A stretch of 64,000 bases of DNA from Salinilacustrithrix sp034522155 (GTDB taxonomy: Bacteria > Actinomycetota > Acidimicrobiia > Acidimicrobiales > Salinilacustritrichaceae): NCBI GenBank assembly GCA_034522155.1, contig JAXHLP010000012.1, forward strand, positions 62,001-126,000, given 5' to 3'. Positions within the stretch are counted from its first letter, which is position 1. Every line of letters starts with the position of its first letter. Of the stretch, positions 15,650 through 24,972 are shown in pieces. Below the pieces are notes generated by a model that saw only the letters and a program-made list of their open reading frames with translations, made no database searches and was not told the DNA's origin. Position numbers and translations under genes: made by a program.

Positions 15650-17245
15650 CTAGACGGTCCCGGCGTCGCCGACCTTGTCGCGATGGCGGTTCCGCTTGGC
15701 CTCGTACATGGCCGTGTCGGCTCGGCGGAGCACCGTCTCGCTGTTCTCGCCGGGTCCCGGGCGGACGGCGCCGAGCGACACGCCGGCGTGGTACCACCCG
15801 TCGCCGACATCGATGGGTTCGGCCAGCGCCCCGTGCAGCCGGCCGAGGACCTCCCGTTCGGTGCCCGCGGGGACATCGAGGCAGATCACGAGGAACTCGT
15901 CACCGCCCCAGCGACCGACGACGTCGCCGGGTCGAACGGCATCGCGCATGCGGTGGCCGATGACGGTGAGCACCCGGTCGCCGGCGGCGTGCCCCCACTC
16001 GTCGTTCACCTGCTTGAAGTCGTCGAGATCGCCGAAGAGGACCAGGGCGTCACGTCCCGCGCCGACGGCGGTCTCGAGGGTACGACGAAGACCCCGCCGG
16101 TTGGCGAGACCGGTGAGCGGGTCGCGCTCGACGCTGGCCTGCAGCTCGATGGCCCGGACCACGGCGCCGGTGACGTCGTCGACCGTGCCGATCACCCCGC
16201 CACCGCCGTCGTCGGTCTCCGCCGGGTCGGCCACGCGCTGCAGTCGGAACTCGAGATGACGGTCGTCCGCCTCGGTTCGCACACGAGCGATCGCGACGGA
16301 GGCCGAGGCGCGGGCGGCGTCGTGGGTGGCGCGCAGTTCGTCGCGGTCGTCCGGGTGGAGCAGGGCGACCACGTCGCTGAGCGACGTGGCCTCGCCGACG
16401 AGGCTGGCCCAACGCGCGTTGCTGAAGGTGACGATGTCGTGCGCGTCGGTCCGGAAGACGCCCACCGGCACGACGTCGGTGAGGAACCGCAGCTCCTGTT
16501 CGCTGGTGGCCAGCGCCGCCTCCTGGGCCCGGCGCGCGCTGATGTCCTGGGAGATGACCAGAACCGCGCCGTCGGTCGCCAGGCGGTTCACGACCGTCGA
16601 TTGGATCCACAGCGCCGAACCGTCGGGGCGGGCGACTCGATGCTGGATCGTGCGGGCCGTGTCGGGGGAGGCCAGGACCTCGAGCCACATCGCCAGTGCC
16701 TCGTCGCGGTCATCGGGGTGGAGTCGCTCGGTGATCGAGGTGTCCTGCAGCTCCTCCGCGGTGATGCCGAACATCTGTTCGGCATCACCTTCGGTCTGGA
16801 GCACGATGCCGATCTCGTCCAGATACTGGATGACGACGAGCGGTGCCGCGTACCGGGCGCGATCGGGGTCCTCGGGCTCCGGTGGTGGGTCGGTGGGACC
16901 GAGCGGACGGGCGTAGGTGACGATGCAGCCGATCGAGGGCTGGTGCAGCAGGTTGAGGTGGCCGACCTCGACGGCGTGCCATTCGCGGTCGCCGCGCTGG
17001 TGGTGCACCTGCGTGGTCACGAGCTCGCCGGGCTCGTCGACGGCGCTCCACCAGGCGTCGACCACGGCGCTGAAGCCGCTCGGGTGGTCCTGGGCGAGCT
17101 GGACGTCCCAGGACCGCGCATCGGGTCTGGCGACCTCGGTGAAGGGGGTCGGAAGGCACACGGGCCGGGCCTGGGGGTTCCGCCCGACGACGACGGTGTC
17201 GCGCACGAGGTCGCAGAGCTCGTCCATCGACCATTCCCTCGTCAT
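15650..17245 (-). CDS. PAS-domain diguanylate cyclase (GGDEF)
   Basis: 531 residues and no membrane segment. Up to three sensory PAS-like blocks come first (about 20-120, 130-245 and 250-365; HPDDRDEAL and HPDDRDELR are typical PAS ends). The GGDEF domain follows from about 375, with DPLTGLANRRG, FGDLDDFKQVND and an intact RWGGDEF. An RPGD sequence five residues before GGDEF is a proper inhibitory I-site, so the enzyme should make c-di-GMP from GTP and be product-inhibited. No EAL domain is present. It is monocistronic. Confidence 0.93.
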   Translation of the reverse strand: MTREWSMDELCDLVRDTVVVGRNPQARPVCLPTPFTEVARPDARSWDVQLAQDHPSGFSAVVDAWWSAVDEPGELVTTQVHHQRGDREWHAVEVGHLNLLHQPSIGCIVTYARPLGPTDPPPEPEDPDRARYAAPLVVIQYLDEIGIVLQTEGDAEQMFGITAEELQDTSITERLHPDDRDEALAMWLEVLASPDTARTIQHRVARPDGSALWIQSTVVNRLATDGAVLVISQDISARRAQEAALATSEQELRFLTDVVPVGVFRTDAHDIVTFSNARWASLVGEATSLSDVVALLHPDDRDELRATHDAARASASVAIARVRTEADDRHLEFRLQRVADPAETDDGGGGVIGTVDDVTGAVVRAIELQASVERDPLTGLANRRGLRRTLETAVGAGRDALVLFGDLDDFKQVNDEWGHAAGDRVLTVIGHRMRDAVRPGDVVGRWGGDEFLVICLDVPAGTEREVLGRLHGALAEPIDVGDGWYHAGVSLGAVRPGPGENSETVLRRADTAMYEAKRNRHRDKVGDAGTV

Positions 17246-17622
17246 GAGCGATTCACCGCCCAGTCCTCTCGATCGACCCGGATTCCGTCACAGTGACGGT
17301 ATGTCGGTGCGGTGACGCCCCGTCCGGCTTGGTGACGCCGGTCGGAGTCGGACCGGGGGCTCCGGTCGGGCCGCGTTCGAGTTCGGCTCGAATCGGAACC
17401 GAGGTGCTTGATTCCCGCCATGGCAGACACATCGGCACGTGTTGGTGGAAAGTGGAGCGAAAGTCTTTCATCGCCGACGAACCGGCCAGGCGTGTGCGCC
17501 GCCGCCGCAGCCCGGCTCCGTGCTGGGGCCACTGGAGCGCAGAACGCCGAGAATGCTCGTTCTGTAAAGTCGCCGCGGAACGACCGGATGAACGCCCGAG
17601 CCGGCTGCCGTCCTCGACCGCT
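17246..17622. other. Gene-free stretch between the diguanylate cyclase and the BI-1-like gene
   Basis: 377 bases upstream of the diguanylate cyclase and downstream of the BI-1 gene on the same strand. It includes a short palindrome TCACAGTGA at 17288-17296 near the cyclase start and several GGxCGG-rich stretches. No supported coding frame or RNA gene was seen. Confidence 0.5.
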
Positions 17623-18348
17623 TCAGTTGCGCAGGGCGGTGAGCAGGCGCAGCACGTACCAGAACAGCAGCATCACCGAGGCGAAGAGCTGGACGGCGGC
17701 ACCGACATAGGCCTCGGACGGGTAGCGGGCCATGATCGCCTGGGTCTGGTACAGGATCGCACCACCGGCCAGGGCGATCATCGCCACGCTGAACCAGATG
17801 CCGAGGCTGAGTCCGAAGATCAACGCGCCGACGATCAGGCCGATGGCCGCGAAGCCGCCCCACATGAGGATCGGGCGCAGGAACGACAGGTCCTTGCGGG
17901 TGGTGAAGGCAATGATGCTGAGACCGGTGAACATGAACGCCGTGAGCGCCGCGGCCGCAGCCACGGTGGTGCCACCGTTGTCGACGTCGTTGAAGACCAG
18001 GTACAGGAACGGGGCGAAGATGAGGGCCTCGGCCCCGGCCAGGCCGAACAGCCCGGCGTACTGGAGGCCGACGTTGTCGATGCGGTGGGCGGCCGAGCTG
18101 GCCATCCAGTTGACGACCATGAACCCGCCGAGCACGAGGAGCCAGGTCGTCCCGTTGCCGCTCGCGAACAGCAGATCGAAGAGCCCTTCGGCCGCGCCGG
18201 TGGTGAACAGGATGGCCTCGAAGCCGATGAAGGCGGTGATGGCCAGGAGCAGGTGCTGGTACACCTTGATCACGAACTCGCCGCGCGCCTCGGCGTCGAG
18301 GCTGGCCACGGAGTGCGGCGCGGGCTGGGGTGTACGGAACGATTGCAT
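17623..18348 (-). CDS. BAX inhibitor-1/YccA family membrane protein
   Basis: 241 residues with seven hydrophobic segments beginning around residue 28 (EFVIKVYQHLLLAITAF). The family's C-terminal end with YQTQAIMARYP and a final membrane helix is present. Bacterial members are pH-sensitive calcium leak channels or chaperone-like membrane proteins of uncertain role. The start MQSFRTPQP was chosen; an ATG nine bases upstream is possible. A short Pro/Gln N-terminus precedes the first helix. Confidence 0.87.
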   Translation of the reverse strand: MQSFRTPQPAPHSVASLDAEARGEFVIKVYQHLLLAITAFIGFEAILFTTGAAEGLFDLLFASGNGTTWLLVLGGFMVVNWMASSAAHRIDNVGLQYAGLFGLAGAEALIFAPFLYLVFNDVDNGGTTVAAAAALTAFMFTGLSIIAFTTRKDLSFLRPILMWGGFAAIGLIVGALIFGLSLGIWFSVAMIALAGGAILYQTQAIMARYPSEAYVGAAVQLFASVMLLFWYVLRLLTALRN

Positions 18349-18391
18349 GCTCACCATTCTGCCGTGTTTGGACCCGAAAAGGGCATCGTCG

Positions 18392-18736
18392 TCAGTGTCG
18401 GTCGAGTTCGGTGGTGAGGGGCCGGGCGGCCTCGAGCAGCCAGTCGACGGCGTCGCGCAGATCAGCCTTGGTGGGTGAGCCGGCCAGGTCGCGTTCCACG
18501 TCCTCCACCGCGGCCTCGAGCACGTAGAGCCGGTCGCGCAGGTCGTCGATCGCCTGGCGGGTGAGGATGAGCTCGTCCTCGGACAACCCGATCTCGGCGG
18601 CCCGTTGGCGGGCCTCGTAGTCGCGCTGGCGACACGACCGCCGACAGAACTCCTTGGGCCGGCCGGGACCGGGCGCGATCTCGAACCGGCGGGCGCACCA
18701 CCGGCACCGCTTCTCGATCGTCGGCCCGGCTGCCAT
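18392..18736 (-). CDS. Small actinobacterial zinc-finger-like protein
   Basis: 114 residues. The first third has a CRWCARRFE...FCRRSCRQRDYEARQRA arrangement, four cysteines likely to bind zinc, preceded by the basic PGPGRPK stretch. The rest is a helical, probably coiled-coil segment (DDLRDRLYVLEAAVEDVERDL). Proteins of this shape are widespread in Actinobacteria without a known function; a nucleic-acid binding role is inference. It lies about 40 bases upstream of the BI-1 gene on the same strand. Confidence 0.75.
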   Translation of the reverse strand: MAAGPTIEKRCRWCARRFEIAPGPGRPKEFCRRSCRQRDYEARQRAAEIGLSEDELILTRQAIDDLRDRLYVLEAAVEDVERDLAGSPTKADLRDAVDWLLEAARPLTTELDRH

Positions 18737-19358
18737 GGCGACGATTCTCCCCCACCCTGTGCATGAATCGGTGGACAACGTGTTTGAAGACGGTGGGTAT
18801 CTGGGGACGCCCGGAGAAATCCGGTGGATAACCACTGCGTTTGGAAGATCCCCCTTGACCTGGGATTTCGTCGCCCCCAGAGTGACTCCCACGCCAGCCG
18901 GAACGACGGCCACGACACCACCAGACGAAGACTGTGGACGGCAACGCTCGCAGGATCGGACGGTGGCTCGGCCGGAGCGAAGGTCGGCGAGGAATGAGAT
19001 TCCACGGCCACTTGCCGCAAGGTTTGGAGCCGTGGACCGGGGTCGCTGCTCGCAGCGGGACCGGTGCCACACCACGTTCGGAGCGAACCCCCGGTTCGAT
19101 CCGGGCGTGGCGCCTGAAGGCTCAGGGGGAACCCGAGGCCGACGGACGAAAAACGGACTCGCCCGCCAGATCGGGAAAAATCCCGGCCCGACGGGCGAGC
19201 AACTACATCGAATTCGAAGATTCTCCCGGACGATTCGATGGTGGTGGATCTCAGACCGACCGACGCCCCGCGGGGCGGTCGGGCTCCGGCCCGGCCCCCG
19301 GCGGGGCGTCAACCGTTTTCCGGGCGGGTCGTGCGGCGGCTGGGTACCGTGGCCGGCC
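18737..19358. other. Gene-poor 620-base intergenic region with DnaA-box-like 9-mers
   Basis: This divergent spacer separates the zinc-finger gene from the carboxylesterase gene. On the minus strand it carries TTGTCCACC (18770-18778) and TTATCCACC (18823-18831), each one mismatch from the actinobacterial DnaA box, and a weaker CCGTCCACA near 18933. A GC-rich imperfect hairpin (CCGACGCCCCG/CGGGGCGGTCGG) lies near 19259-19282. The frames open here are extensions of neighbouring genes' shadows and look non-coding. Confidence 0.4.
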
Positions 19359-20867
19359 ATGACCGGGGGAACTGACGACACCACCATCGAGACGCGGACC
19401 GGGCCGGTGCGCGGTGAGCACAAGCGTGGGGCATTCCGCTGCAAGGGCATCCCCTTCGCGGCCCCGCCGGTGGGTGGGCTCCGCTTCCGGCCGCCCCAGC
19501 CGCCGGTCCCATGGACCGGGGCCCACGACGGCACCGGCCGCTTCCCCATCGCGCCCCAGCCCATGGCCGGCATGGAGGCCGCCGCCGGTGGTGCCGGTGG
19601 GGCCGAGCAGTCCGAGGCCGGGTGCCTCACGCTCAACGTCTGGACCCCGGCGGCCGACGACGCCGAGCGTCCGGTGCTGTTCTGGATCCACGGCGGCGGG
19701 TTCCTCACCGGTGCCGGCACCACCCCCTGGTACGAGGGCAGCGCCCTTGCCCGCCGCGACGTCGTGGTCGTCACCACCAACTACCGGCTCGGGGCGCTCG
19801 GCTTCCTCGAGCTCGGCTCGCTCGACGCCGATCTCGCCGACTCGGGCAACGTCGGGCTCCTCGACCAGATCGCCGCGCTCGAGTGGGTGCGCGACAACAT
19901 CGAGGCCTTCGGCGGCGATCCCGGCAACGTGACCATCGCCGGCGAGTCGGCCGGCGGTATGAGCGTGGCCACCCTCATGGGCACCCCGGCCGCCCAGGGT
20001 CTGTTCCACAAGGCGGTCCCCCAGTCGGGTGCGGCCTCCCACGTGACCGATCTCGCCGGCGCCGGCGAGAACGCGGAGAAGCTGCTCGCGCTGTTGGGGG
20101 TCGACACGATCGAGGCGTTGCGTGCCCTGCCCGCCGAGGATCTGATCGAGGCCCAGGGCAAGGTCGGCAGCGAGTTCGGCCGGGCCGGCGGCCTGCCGTT
20201 CCAGCCGGTCGTGGGCGGTTCGGTGCTCCCCCGCCAGCCGCTCGATGCCGTGCGCGACGCGTTGTCGGCGGACATCCCACTGCTCACCGGGACCAACCGT
20301 CACGAGATGCGCCTGTTCACCGCGCTGGACCCGCGGGTCGTACCCGACGACCGGGCCCGGGTCGAACATCTCGTCGACCGCCGTTCCGGCGGCAACGGCG
20401 CTGCCATCCTCGCCGCCTACGAAGCCGCCGGCGAGTCGACCTCCCGGGGTCTCTACGAGGCCGCGGCCACCGACATGGTGTTCCGGATGCCCGCCATCGA
20501 CCTCCTCGAGGCCCATGCGGCCCACGCCCCGAGCTACGGCTACGAGTTCCACTTCGAGTCCACGGCGTTCGACGGTGCGCTCGGCGCGGGCCACGCCGTG
20601 GAGATCCCCTTCATGTTCGACAACCTCGACCGCGGCGGCGTCGAGTTCTTCACCGGCCCCGCCACCGATGACATGCACACGCTCGCCACCACGATGGCCG
20701 ACGCCTGGGCGGCCTTCGCCCACACCGGCGTCCCCGCCGCCGACGGGCTCCCCGATTGGCCGGCGTACACGCCCGACGATCGCCAGACGATGATCCTCGA
20801 CGTCGAGCCCCGGGTGGCGTCCGACCCGGCCGCAGACGTCCGTTCGCTCTGGCGCCCGTCGTCCTGA
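19359..20867 (+). CDS. Type-B carboxylesterase/lipase
   Basis: 502 residues of the COesterase family. RGIPFA-like GIPFAAPPVGGLRFR, the oxyanion-hole motif IHGGGF and the nucleophile elbow GESAGG are present, and GAGHAVEIPFMF supplies the C-terminal catalytic histidine region. No signal peptide is visible, so it should hydrolyse ester or carbamate substrates in the cytosol. The ATG at 19359 follows GGCCGG without a strong ribosome-binding site; the upstream frame is not protein-like. Confidence 0.9.
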   Translation: MTGGTDDTTIETRTGPVRGEHKRGAFRCKGIPFAAPPVGGLRFRPPQPPVPWTGAHDGTGRFPIAPQPMAGMEAAAGGAGGAEQSEAGCLTLNVWTPAADDAERPVLFWIHGGGFLTGAGTTPWYEGSALARRDVVVVTTNYRLGALGFLELGSLDADLADSGNVGLLDQIAALEWVRDNIEAFGGDPGNVTIAGESAGGMSVATLMGTPAAQGLFHKAVPQSGAASHVTDLAGAGENAEKLLALLGVDTIEALRALPAEDLIEAQGKVGSEFGRAGGLPFQPVVGGSVLPRQPLDAVRDALSADIPLLTGTNRHEMRLFTALDPRVVPDDRARVEHLVDRRSGGNGAAILAAYEAAGESTSRGLYEAAATDMVFRMPAIDLLEAHAAHAPSYGYEFHFESTAFDGALGAGHAVEIPFMFDNLDRGGVEFFTGPATDDMHTLATTMADAWAAFAHTGVPAADGLPDWPAYTPDDRQTMILDVEPRVASDPAADVRSLWRPSS

Positions 20868-20870
20868 CGG

Positions 20871-21836
20871 TCACCGGCTGATGACGACGGAGATCGTCTC
20901 GTCGATGCGGTCGGCCCAGCGGCGCTTGTAGTCCATGTCCATGCCGAGGTCGTAGGTCGCGATTCCCTCCTCCTCCAGCAGGCGGAGCTGGGCGAGCTGG
21001 AGCAGGTGGCCGATGCCGAGGTCGGCGTGGTCGGCGTCATGGGACAGCTGCAGACCCCGGTACAGGTGGTCGCGCACGCCCCCGGCGATGTAGCCGACGT
21101 CCTCGCCGTCGAGCCGGGCCACGAGCACGCGGAGGTGGTCGCGGGCGCCCAGCCGGGCGAAGACCCGGCGGTAGAAGGCCTGCAGGTCATCGCTCGCCAG
21201 CCCGGTCGCCTCCGCTCCCTTCCAGCTACGGGCGTCGATGGCCACGACGCGGTCGAACAACTCGTCGGGCGGGACCGCCGAAACGTCCTCGACCGCCAAC
21301 CCGCGAGCGTCGGCGTCGCGCTCGAGGCGGCGGAGGCGTTGGCGGAACCGTGGCGACCGTCGCGCGAACCACTCCTCCACCCCGCCGCCCAGGTCGATGC
21401 GCAGCCGAGCCTCGGTCCCACCCCGGTACAGGGTCCAGCGATCGTCGGCGACATGAGCCAGACACGCGGTGAGCGGCGAGTCCTCGCGTTGGCCGGCCAC
21501 CACGGCCAGCTGCCAGTCGTCGTCGGCCTCCAGCCGCAGCGACAGCATCTGCGCGGCGTGCATCGGCGGCCCCACGAAGGGCGTGGCGAAGCCCCAGACC
21601 GGGTCGAGGCCGACCAGCACCGGACCGGCCTCCGAGCGCACCGAGCGCATGCCACAGAACGCCACGCCGTCGCCGACGATCACCGGCTCGTCGGCATCGG
21701 GGAATGCGCCGGCGGCGGAGAACGACCACGGCGTGGACGCGCAGAACGCATCGACGTCGGGGGTCTCGTCGACCGCGGCGTCCCACGCCGGGGCGATCGC
21801 CGCCAGTTCGTCGAGCCCGAAGCGCCGCACGCTCAC
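20871..21836 (-). CDS. GNAT acyltransferase, BioF2/FemAB-like
   Basis: 321 residues. The C-terminal half (AIDARSWKGAEATGL, then VLVARLDGEDVGYIAGGV and GIGHLLQLAQLRLLEEEGI) resembles Acetyltransf_6, the BioF2-like group that includes FemAB- and cellulose-biosynthesis-type acyltransferases. The N-terminal half is specific to this subgroup. A GTG start (MSVRRFGLDELA) is used. It converges on the carboxylesterase gene with three bases between stops. Acyl donor and acceptor unknown. Confidence 0.75.
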   Translation of the reverse strand: MSVRRFGLDELAAIAPAWDAAVDETPDVDAFCASTPWSFSAAGAFPDADEPVIVGDGVAFCGMRSVRSEAGPVLVGLDPVWGFATPFVGPPMHAAQMLSLRLEADDDWQLAVVAGQREDSPLTACLAHVADDRWTLYRGGTEARLRIDLGGGVEEWFARRSPRFRQRLRRLERDADARGLAVEDVSAVPPDELFDRVVAIDARSWKGAEATGLASDDLQAFYRRVFARLGARDHLRVLVARLDGEDVGYIAGGVRDHLYRGLQLSHDADHADLGIGHLLQLAQLRLLEEEGIATYDLGMDMDYKRRWADRIDETISVVISR

Positions 21837-21916
21837 CGCCCCGACGCTACTGACAGGCCGCGGCAACGGGGTCGGCCCCGATCGCCCGCTAGGGTTTTCG
21901 AAACGCCAGCGACACC

Positions 21917-22113
21917 CGTCGGGAGAGTCTCGGCCCCACCACCAGTGGGGAGGAGCGCCGAAGGAGCAACCGCCCCGGAATCTCTCAGGCACATGGACCG
22001 TCGGGTCGAGGCACGTCTGGAGAGCAGGATCCGCCGTTGTGCGGGCCCTCACCGAAGGAGCAAACGACCCCTCGGGGTCGCGAATCTCTCAGGTCGTCGG
22101 AACAGATGGGGTT
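21917..22113 (+). promoter_or_regulatory. Tandem glycine riboswitch upstream of gcvP
   Basis: Two aptamers follow one another. The first has GGGAGAG, GCCGAAGGAGCAA and TCTCTCAGG; the second has TGGAGAG, ACCGAAGGAGCAAA and TCTCTCAGG. These are the hallmark conserved cores of glycine aptamers, and the linker is only a few bases, as in cooperative two-aptamer forms. About 30 bases follow before the gcvP ribosome-binding site (AGAGGAGG). Such elements in this position switch on glycine cleavage when glycine is plentiful. Confidence 0.95.
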
Positions 22114-22145
22114 CCACCCACATCGCGACCAGAGGAGGCACTGCC

Positions 22146-24968
22146 ATGCCCTTCGCCGATCGACACATCGGACCCCGTGCCGAGGAGGTCGACCGCCTGC
22201 TCGACGCGGTCGGCGCCGACTCGCTCGACCAGCTCATCGACGAGGCCGTGCCGCGGTCGATCCGCCAGGACGGCCCCCTCGTGCTACCGGACGCGCTCGA
22301 CGAGAAGGCCATGCTCGACGAGCTTCGGGTCATCGCGGGCATGAACGTGGTACGTACGCCGATGATCGGGCTCGGCTACTCGGGCACGCACACACCGTCG
22401 GTGATCCTGCGCAACGTCCTCGAGAATCCCGCCTGGTACACGGCGTACACCCCGTACCAGCCCGAGATCTCCCAGGGCCGCCTCGAAGCGCTCCTCAACT
22501 TCCAGACCATGGTCACCGACCTCACCGCCACCGAGCTGTCGAACTCCTCGTTGCTCGACGAAGGCACCGCCGCGGCCGAAGCCATGGCCATGGCCCGTCG
22601 CCTGACCAAGGGCGACCGCAACCGCTTCCTGATCCAGGCCGACACCTTCCCCCAGACCATCGCCGTGGTCGAGACCCGGGCCGAGGCGATCGGCGTCACC
22701 GTCGACGTGGTCGACGACGTGGCCACCACTCCTCTGTCCGACGTCTGCGGCGTGCTCGTCCAGTACCCGGCATCGACCGGCGCGGTCACCTCGCCCGAGG
22801 CCGCCATCGACGCCGCCCACGAGGGCGGGGCCATCGCCGTGGTCGCCACCGACCTGCTCGCCTGCACCCTGCTGACCCCACCGGGCGAGCTCGGTGCCGA
22901 CATCGTCGTCGGCTCGTCCCAGCGCTTCGGCGTGCCCCTCGGTTTCGGTGGCCCCCACGCCGGCTTCATCGGTTGCCGCGAGGAATACAAGCGGACCTTG
23001 CCCGGGCGCCTCGTGGGGGTCTCGGTCGACACCGCCGGTCGCCAGGCGACCCGCCTCGCGCTCCAGACCCGCGAGCAGCACATCCGGCGGGAGAAGGCCA
23101 CGTCCAACATCTGCACCGCCCAGGTGCTGCTGGCCGTGATGGCGTCGATGTACGCCGTGTACCACGGTCCCGACGGGCTCCGTGAGATCGCCGAGCGGAC
23201 ACATGGTCTGGCCGCCCGGTTCGCCGCGTCCCTGCGGGCCGGCGGCATCGCCGTCGTGAACGACACGTGCTTCGACACCGTGACGGCGAAGGTCCCGGGC
23301 GAGGCCCCGTCCGTGGTGGGCCGGGCCGCCGAGCGCGGCATCGACCTGCGCCTGCTCGATGCCGACACGGTCGGGGTCGCGTTCGACGAGACCTCAGACG
23401 AGTCGATCCTGGCGACGGTGGCCGAAGCCTTCGGCGTCGAGCCGGTCGCCAGCACCGACGGCGACGCTCTGCCCAGCGCCCTGCACCGCGACAGCGAGTA
23501 CCTCACGCACCCCAGCTTCAACTCGTTCCAGTCCGAGACCGAGCTGCTCCGGTACCTGCGCCGGCTCGCCGAGAAGGACATCGCGCTCGATCGGGCGATG
23601 ATCCCCCTCGGGTCGTGCACGATGAAGCTCAACGCCACCGCGGAGATGGAGCCGATCACCTGGCCCGAGTTCGGCGCGATCCACCCGTTCGCCCCCGCTG
23701 ACACCACGCGCGGCTACCGCCGAATCATCGACGAGCTGGAGCAGTGGCTGGTCGAGCTCACCGGCTACGACGCGGTGTCGTTCCAGCCCAACGCCGGCTC
23801 CCAGGGCGAGTTCGCCGGTCTCCTCGCCATCCGCAAGTACCACGACGCCAACGGCGAGACCGACCGTCGCGTCTGTCTCATCCCCTCCTCGGCACACGGC
23901 ACCAACGCCGCGTCGGCGGTCATGGCCGGGATGCGGGTCGTGGTGGTGGCCTGCGACGACGACGGCAACGTCGATCTCACCGACCTCGACAAGAAGCTCG
24001 AGGCCAACCACGGGGAGATCGCCGCGCTGATGGTCACCTATCCGTCCACGCACGGCGTGTTCGAGGAGGCCATCGCCGAGATCTGCCAGAAGGTCCACGA
24101 TGCTGGCGGGCAGGTGTACCTCGACGGCGCCAACCTCAACGCCCTCGTGGGTGTGGCCAAGCCCGGTGAGTTCGGCGCGGACGTCAGCCACCTCAACCTG
24201 CACAAGACCTTCTGCATCCCCCACGGCGGCGGCGGTCCCGGTGTCGGCCCGGTGGGGGTGCGCTCGCACCTGGCCGCGTACCTGCCCAACCATCCCCTCG
24301 ATGACGAGTGCGGTCCGGCCACCGGTCCCGGGCCGATCTCGGCCGCTCCGTACGGGTCGGCCGGGATCCTGCCCATCTCGTGGGCCTACGTGCGCATGAT
24401 GGGCAGTGCGGGGCTCACCGAGGCCACCCTGATCGCGATCCTCAGCGCCAACTACGTCTCCGCCCGCCTGGCGGGGCACTTCCCCATGCTGTACACGGGC
24501 GCGAACGGGCGTGTCGCCCACGAGTGCATCGTCGACGTCCGCGACATCGACAAGCGCACGGGCGTGAGCGTCGACGACGTGGCCAAGCGCCTCATCGACT
24601 ACGGCTTCCACGCGCCGACCATGTCGTTCCCCGTCAACGGCACGCTCATGATCGAACCCACCGAGTCCGAGTCGATGGCTGAGCTCGACCGGTTCTGCGA
24701 CGCGATGATCGCCATCGCCGGCGAGATCGACGAGGTCGAATCGGGCGAGGTCAGCTACGAGGACTCGGTGCTGGCCCACGCGCCCCACACCGCAGAAGAC
24801 CTGCTCGTGGAGCACTGGGACCGCGCCTACACGCGTGAACAGGCGGCCTATCCCGTCCCCGAGCTGCGCCACACCAAGTACTGGCCGCCGGTGAGCCGCA
24901 TCGACGGTGCGGCCGGCGACCGAAACCTCGTCTGCGCCTGCCCACCACCCGAGGCCTTCGAGTCCTAG
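22146..24968 (+). CDS. gcvP: Glycine dehydrogenase (decarboxylating), P protein
   Basis: 940 residues, the fused alpha/beta form. The N-terminus FADRHIGP, the GYSGTHTPSVILRNVLENPAWYT segment and the PLP-binding HLNLHKTF (Lys687) with the glycine-rich loop GGGGPGVGP are all typical. It decarboxylates glycine on PLP and passes the aminomethyl group to lipoyl-GcvH. AGGAGG lies nine bases before the ATG and a tandem glycine riboswitch lies upstream. It is over 8 kb from gcvT and 13 kb from gcvH, with unrelated genes between. Confidence 0.97.
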   Translation: MPFADRHIGPRAEEVDRLLDAVGADSLDQLIDEAVPRSIRQDGPLVLPDALDEKAMLDELRVIAGMNVVRTPMIGLGYSGTHTPSVILRNVLENPAWYTAYTPYQPEISQGRLEALLNFQTMVTDLTATELSNSSLLDEGTAAAEAMAMARRLTKGDRNRFLIQADTFPQTIAVVETRAEAIGVTVDVVDDVATTPLSDVCGVLVQYPASTGAVTSPEAAIDAAHEGGAIAVVATDLLACTLLTPPGELGADIVVGSSQRFGVPLGFGGPHAGFIGCREEYKRTLPGRLVGVSVDTAGRQATRLALQTREQHIRREKATSNICTAQVLLAVMASMYAVYHGPDGLREIAERTHGLAARFAASLRAGGIAVVNDTCFDTVTAKVPGEAPSVVGRAAERGIDLRLLDADTVGVAFDETSDESILATVAEAFGVEPVASTDGDALPSALHRDSEYLTHPSFNSFQSETELLRYLRRLAEKDIALDRAMIPLGSCTMKLNATAEMEPITWPEFGAIHPFAPADTTRGYRRIIDELEQWLVELTGYDAVSFQPNAGSQGEFAGLLAIRKYHDANGETDRRVCLIPSSAHGTNAASAVMAGMRVVVVACDDDGNVDLTDLDKKLEANHGEIAALMVTYPSTHGVFEEAIAEICQKVHDAGGQVYLDGANLNALVGVAKPGEFGADVSHLNLHKTFCIPHGGGGPGVGPVGVRSHLAAYLPNHPLDDECGPATGPGPISAAPYGSAGILPISWAYVRMMGSAGLTEATLIAILSANYVSARLAGHFPMLYTGANGRVAHECIVDVRDIDKRTGVSVDDVAKRLIDYGFHAPTMSFPVNGTLMIEPTESESMAELDRFCDAMIAIAGEIDEVESGEVSYEDSVLAHAPHTAEDLLVEHWDRAYTREQAAYPVPELRHTKYWPPVSRIDGAAGDRNLVCACPPPEAFES

Positions 24969-24972
24969 TCGG

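Noticed and set aside
15365..17296. 643-codon plus-strand open frame opposite the diguanylate cyclase
   Set aside because: The minus strand carries a complete PAS-GGDEF protein with an intact RWGGDEF; the plus frame is its antisense shadow.
17438..17472. GTGGAAAGTGGAGCGAAAG, like MraZ-box repeats found before dcw clusters
   Set aside because: No mraZ or cell-division gene follows on either strand; the spacing of the repeats is not that of MraZ sites. Probably chance.
19090..19115. tRNA-like T-arm text GGTTCGATCC
   Set aside because: The flanking bases do not form the five-base T stem with a seven-base loop, and no anticodon or acceptor stem can be folded around it.
21006..22145. Long in-frame extension upstream of gcvP on the plus strand
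   Set aside because: It is antisense to the BioF2-like acyltransferase gene and runs through the glycine riboswitch; composition is Arg/Pro-rich and the true start with AGGAGG is at 22146.
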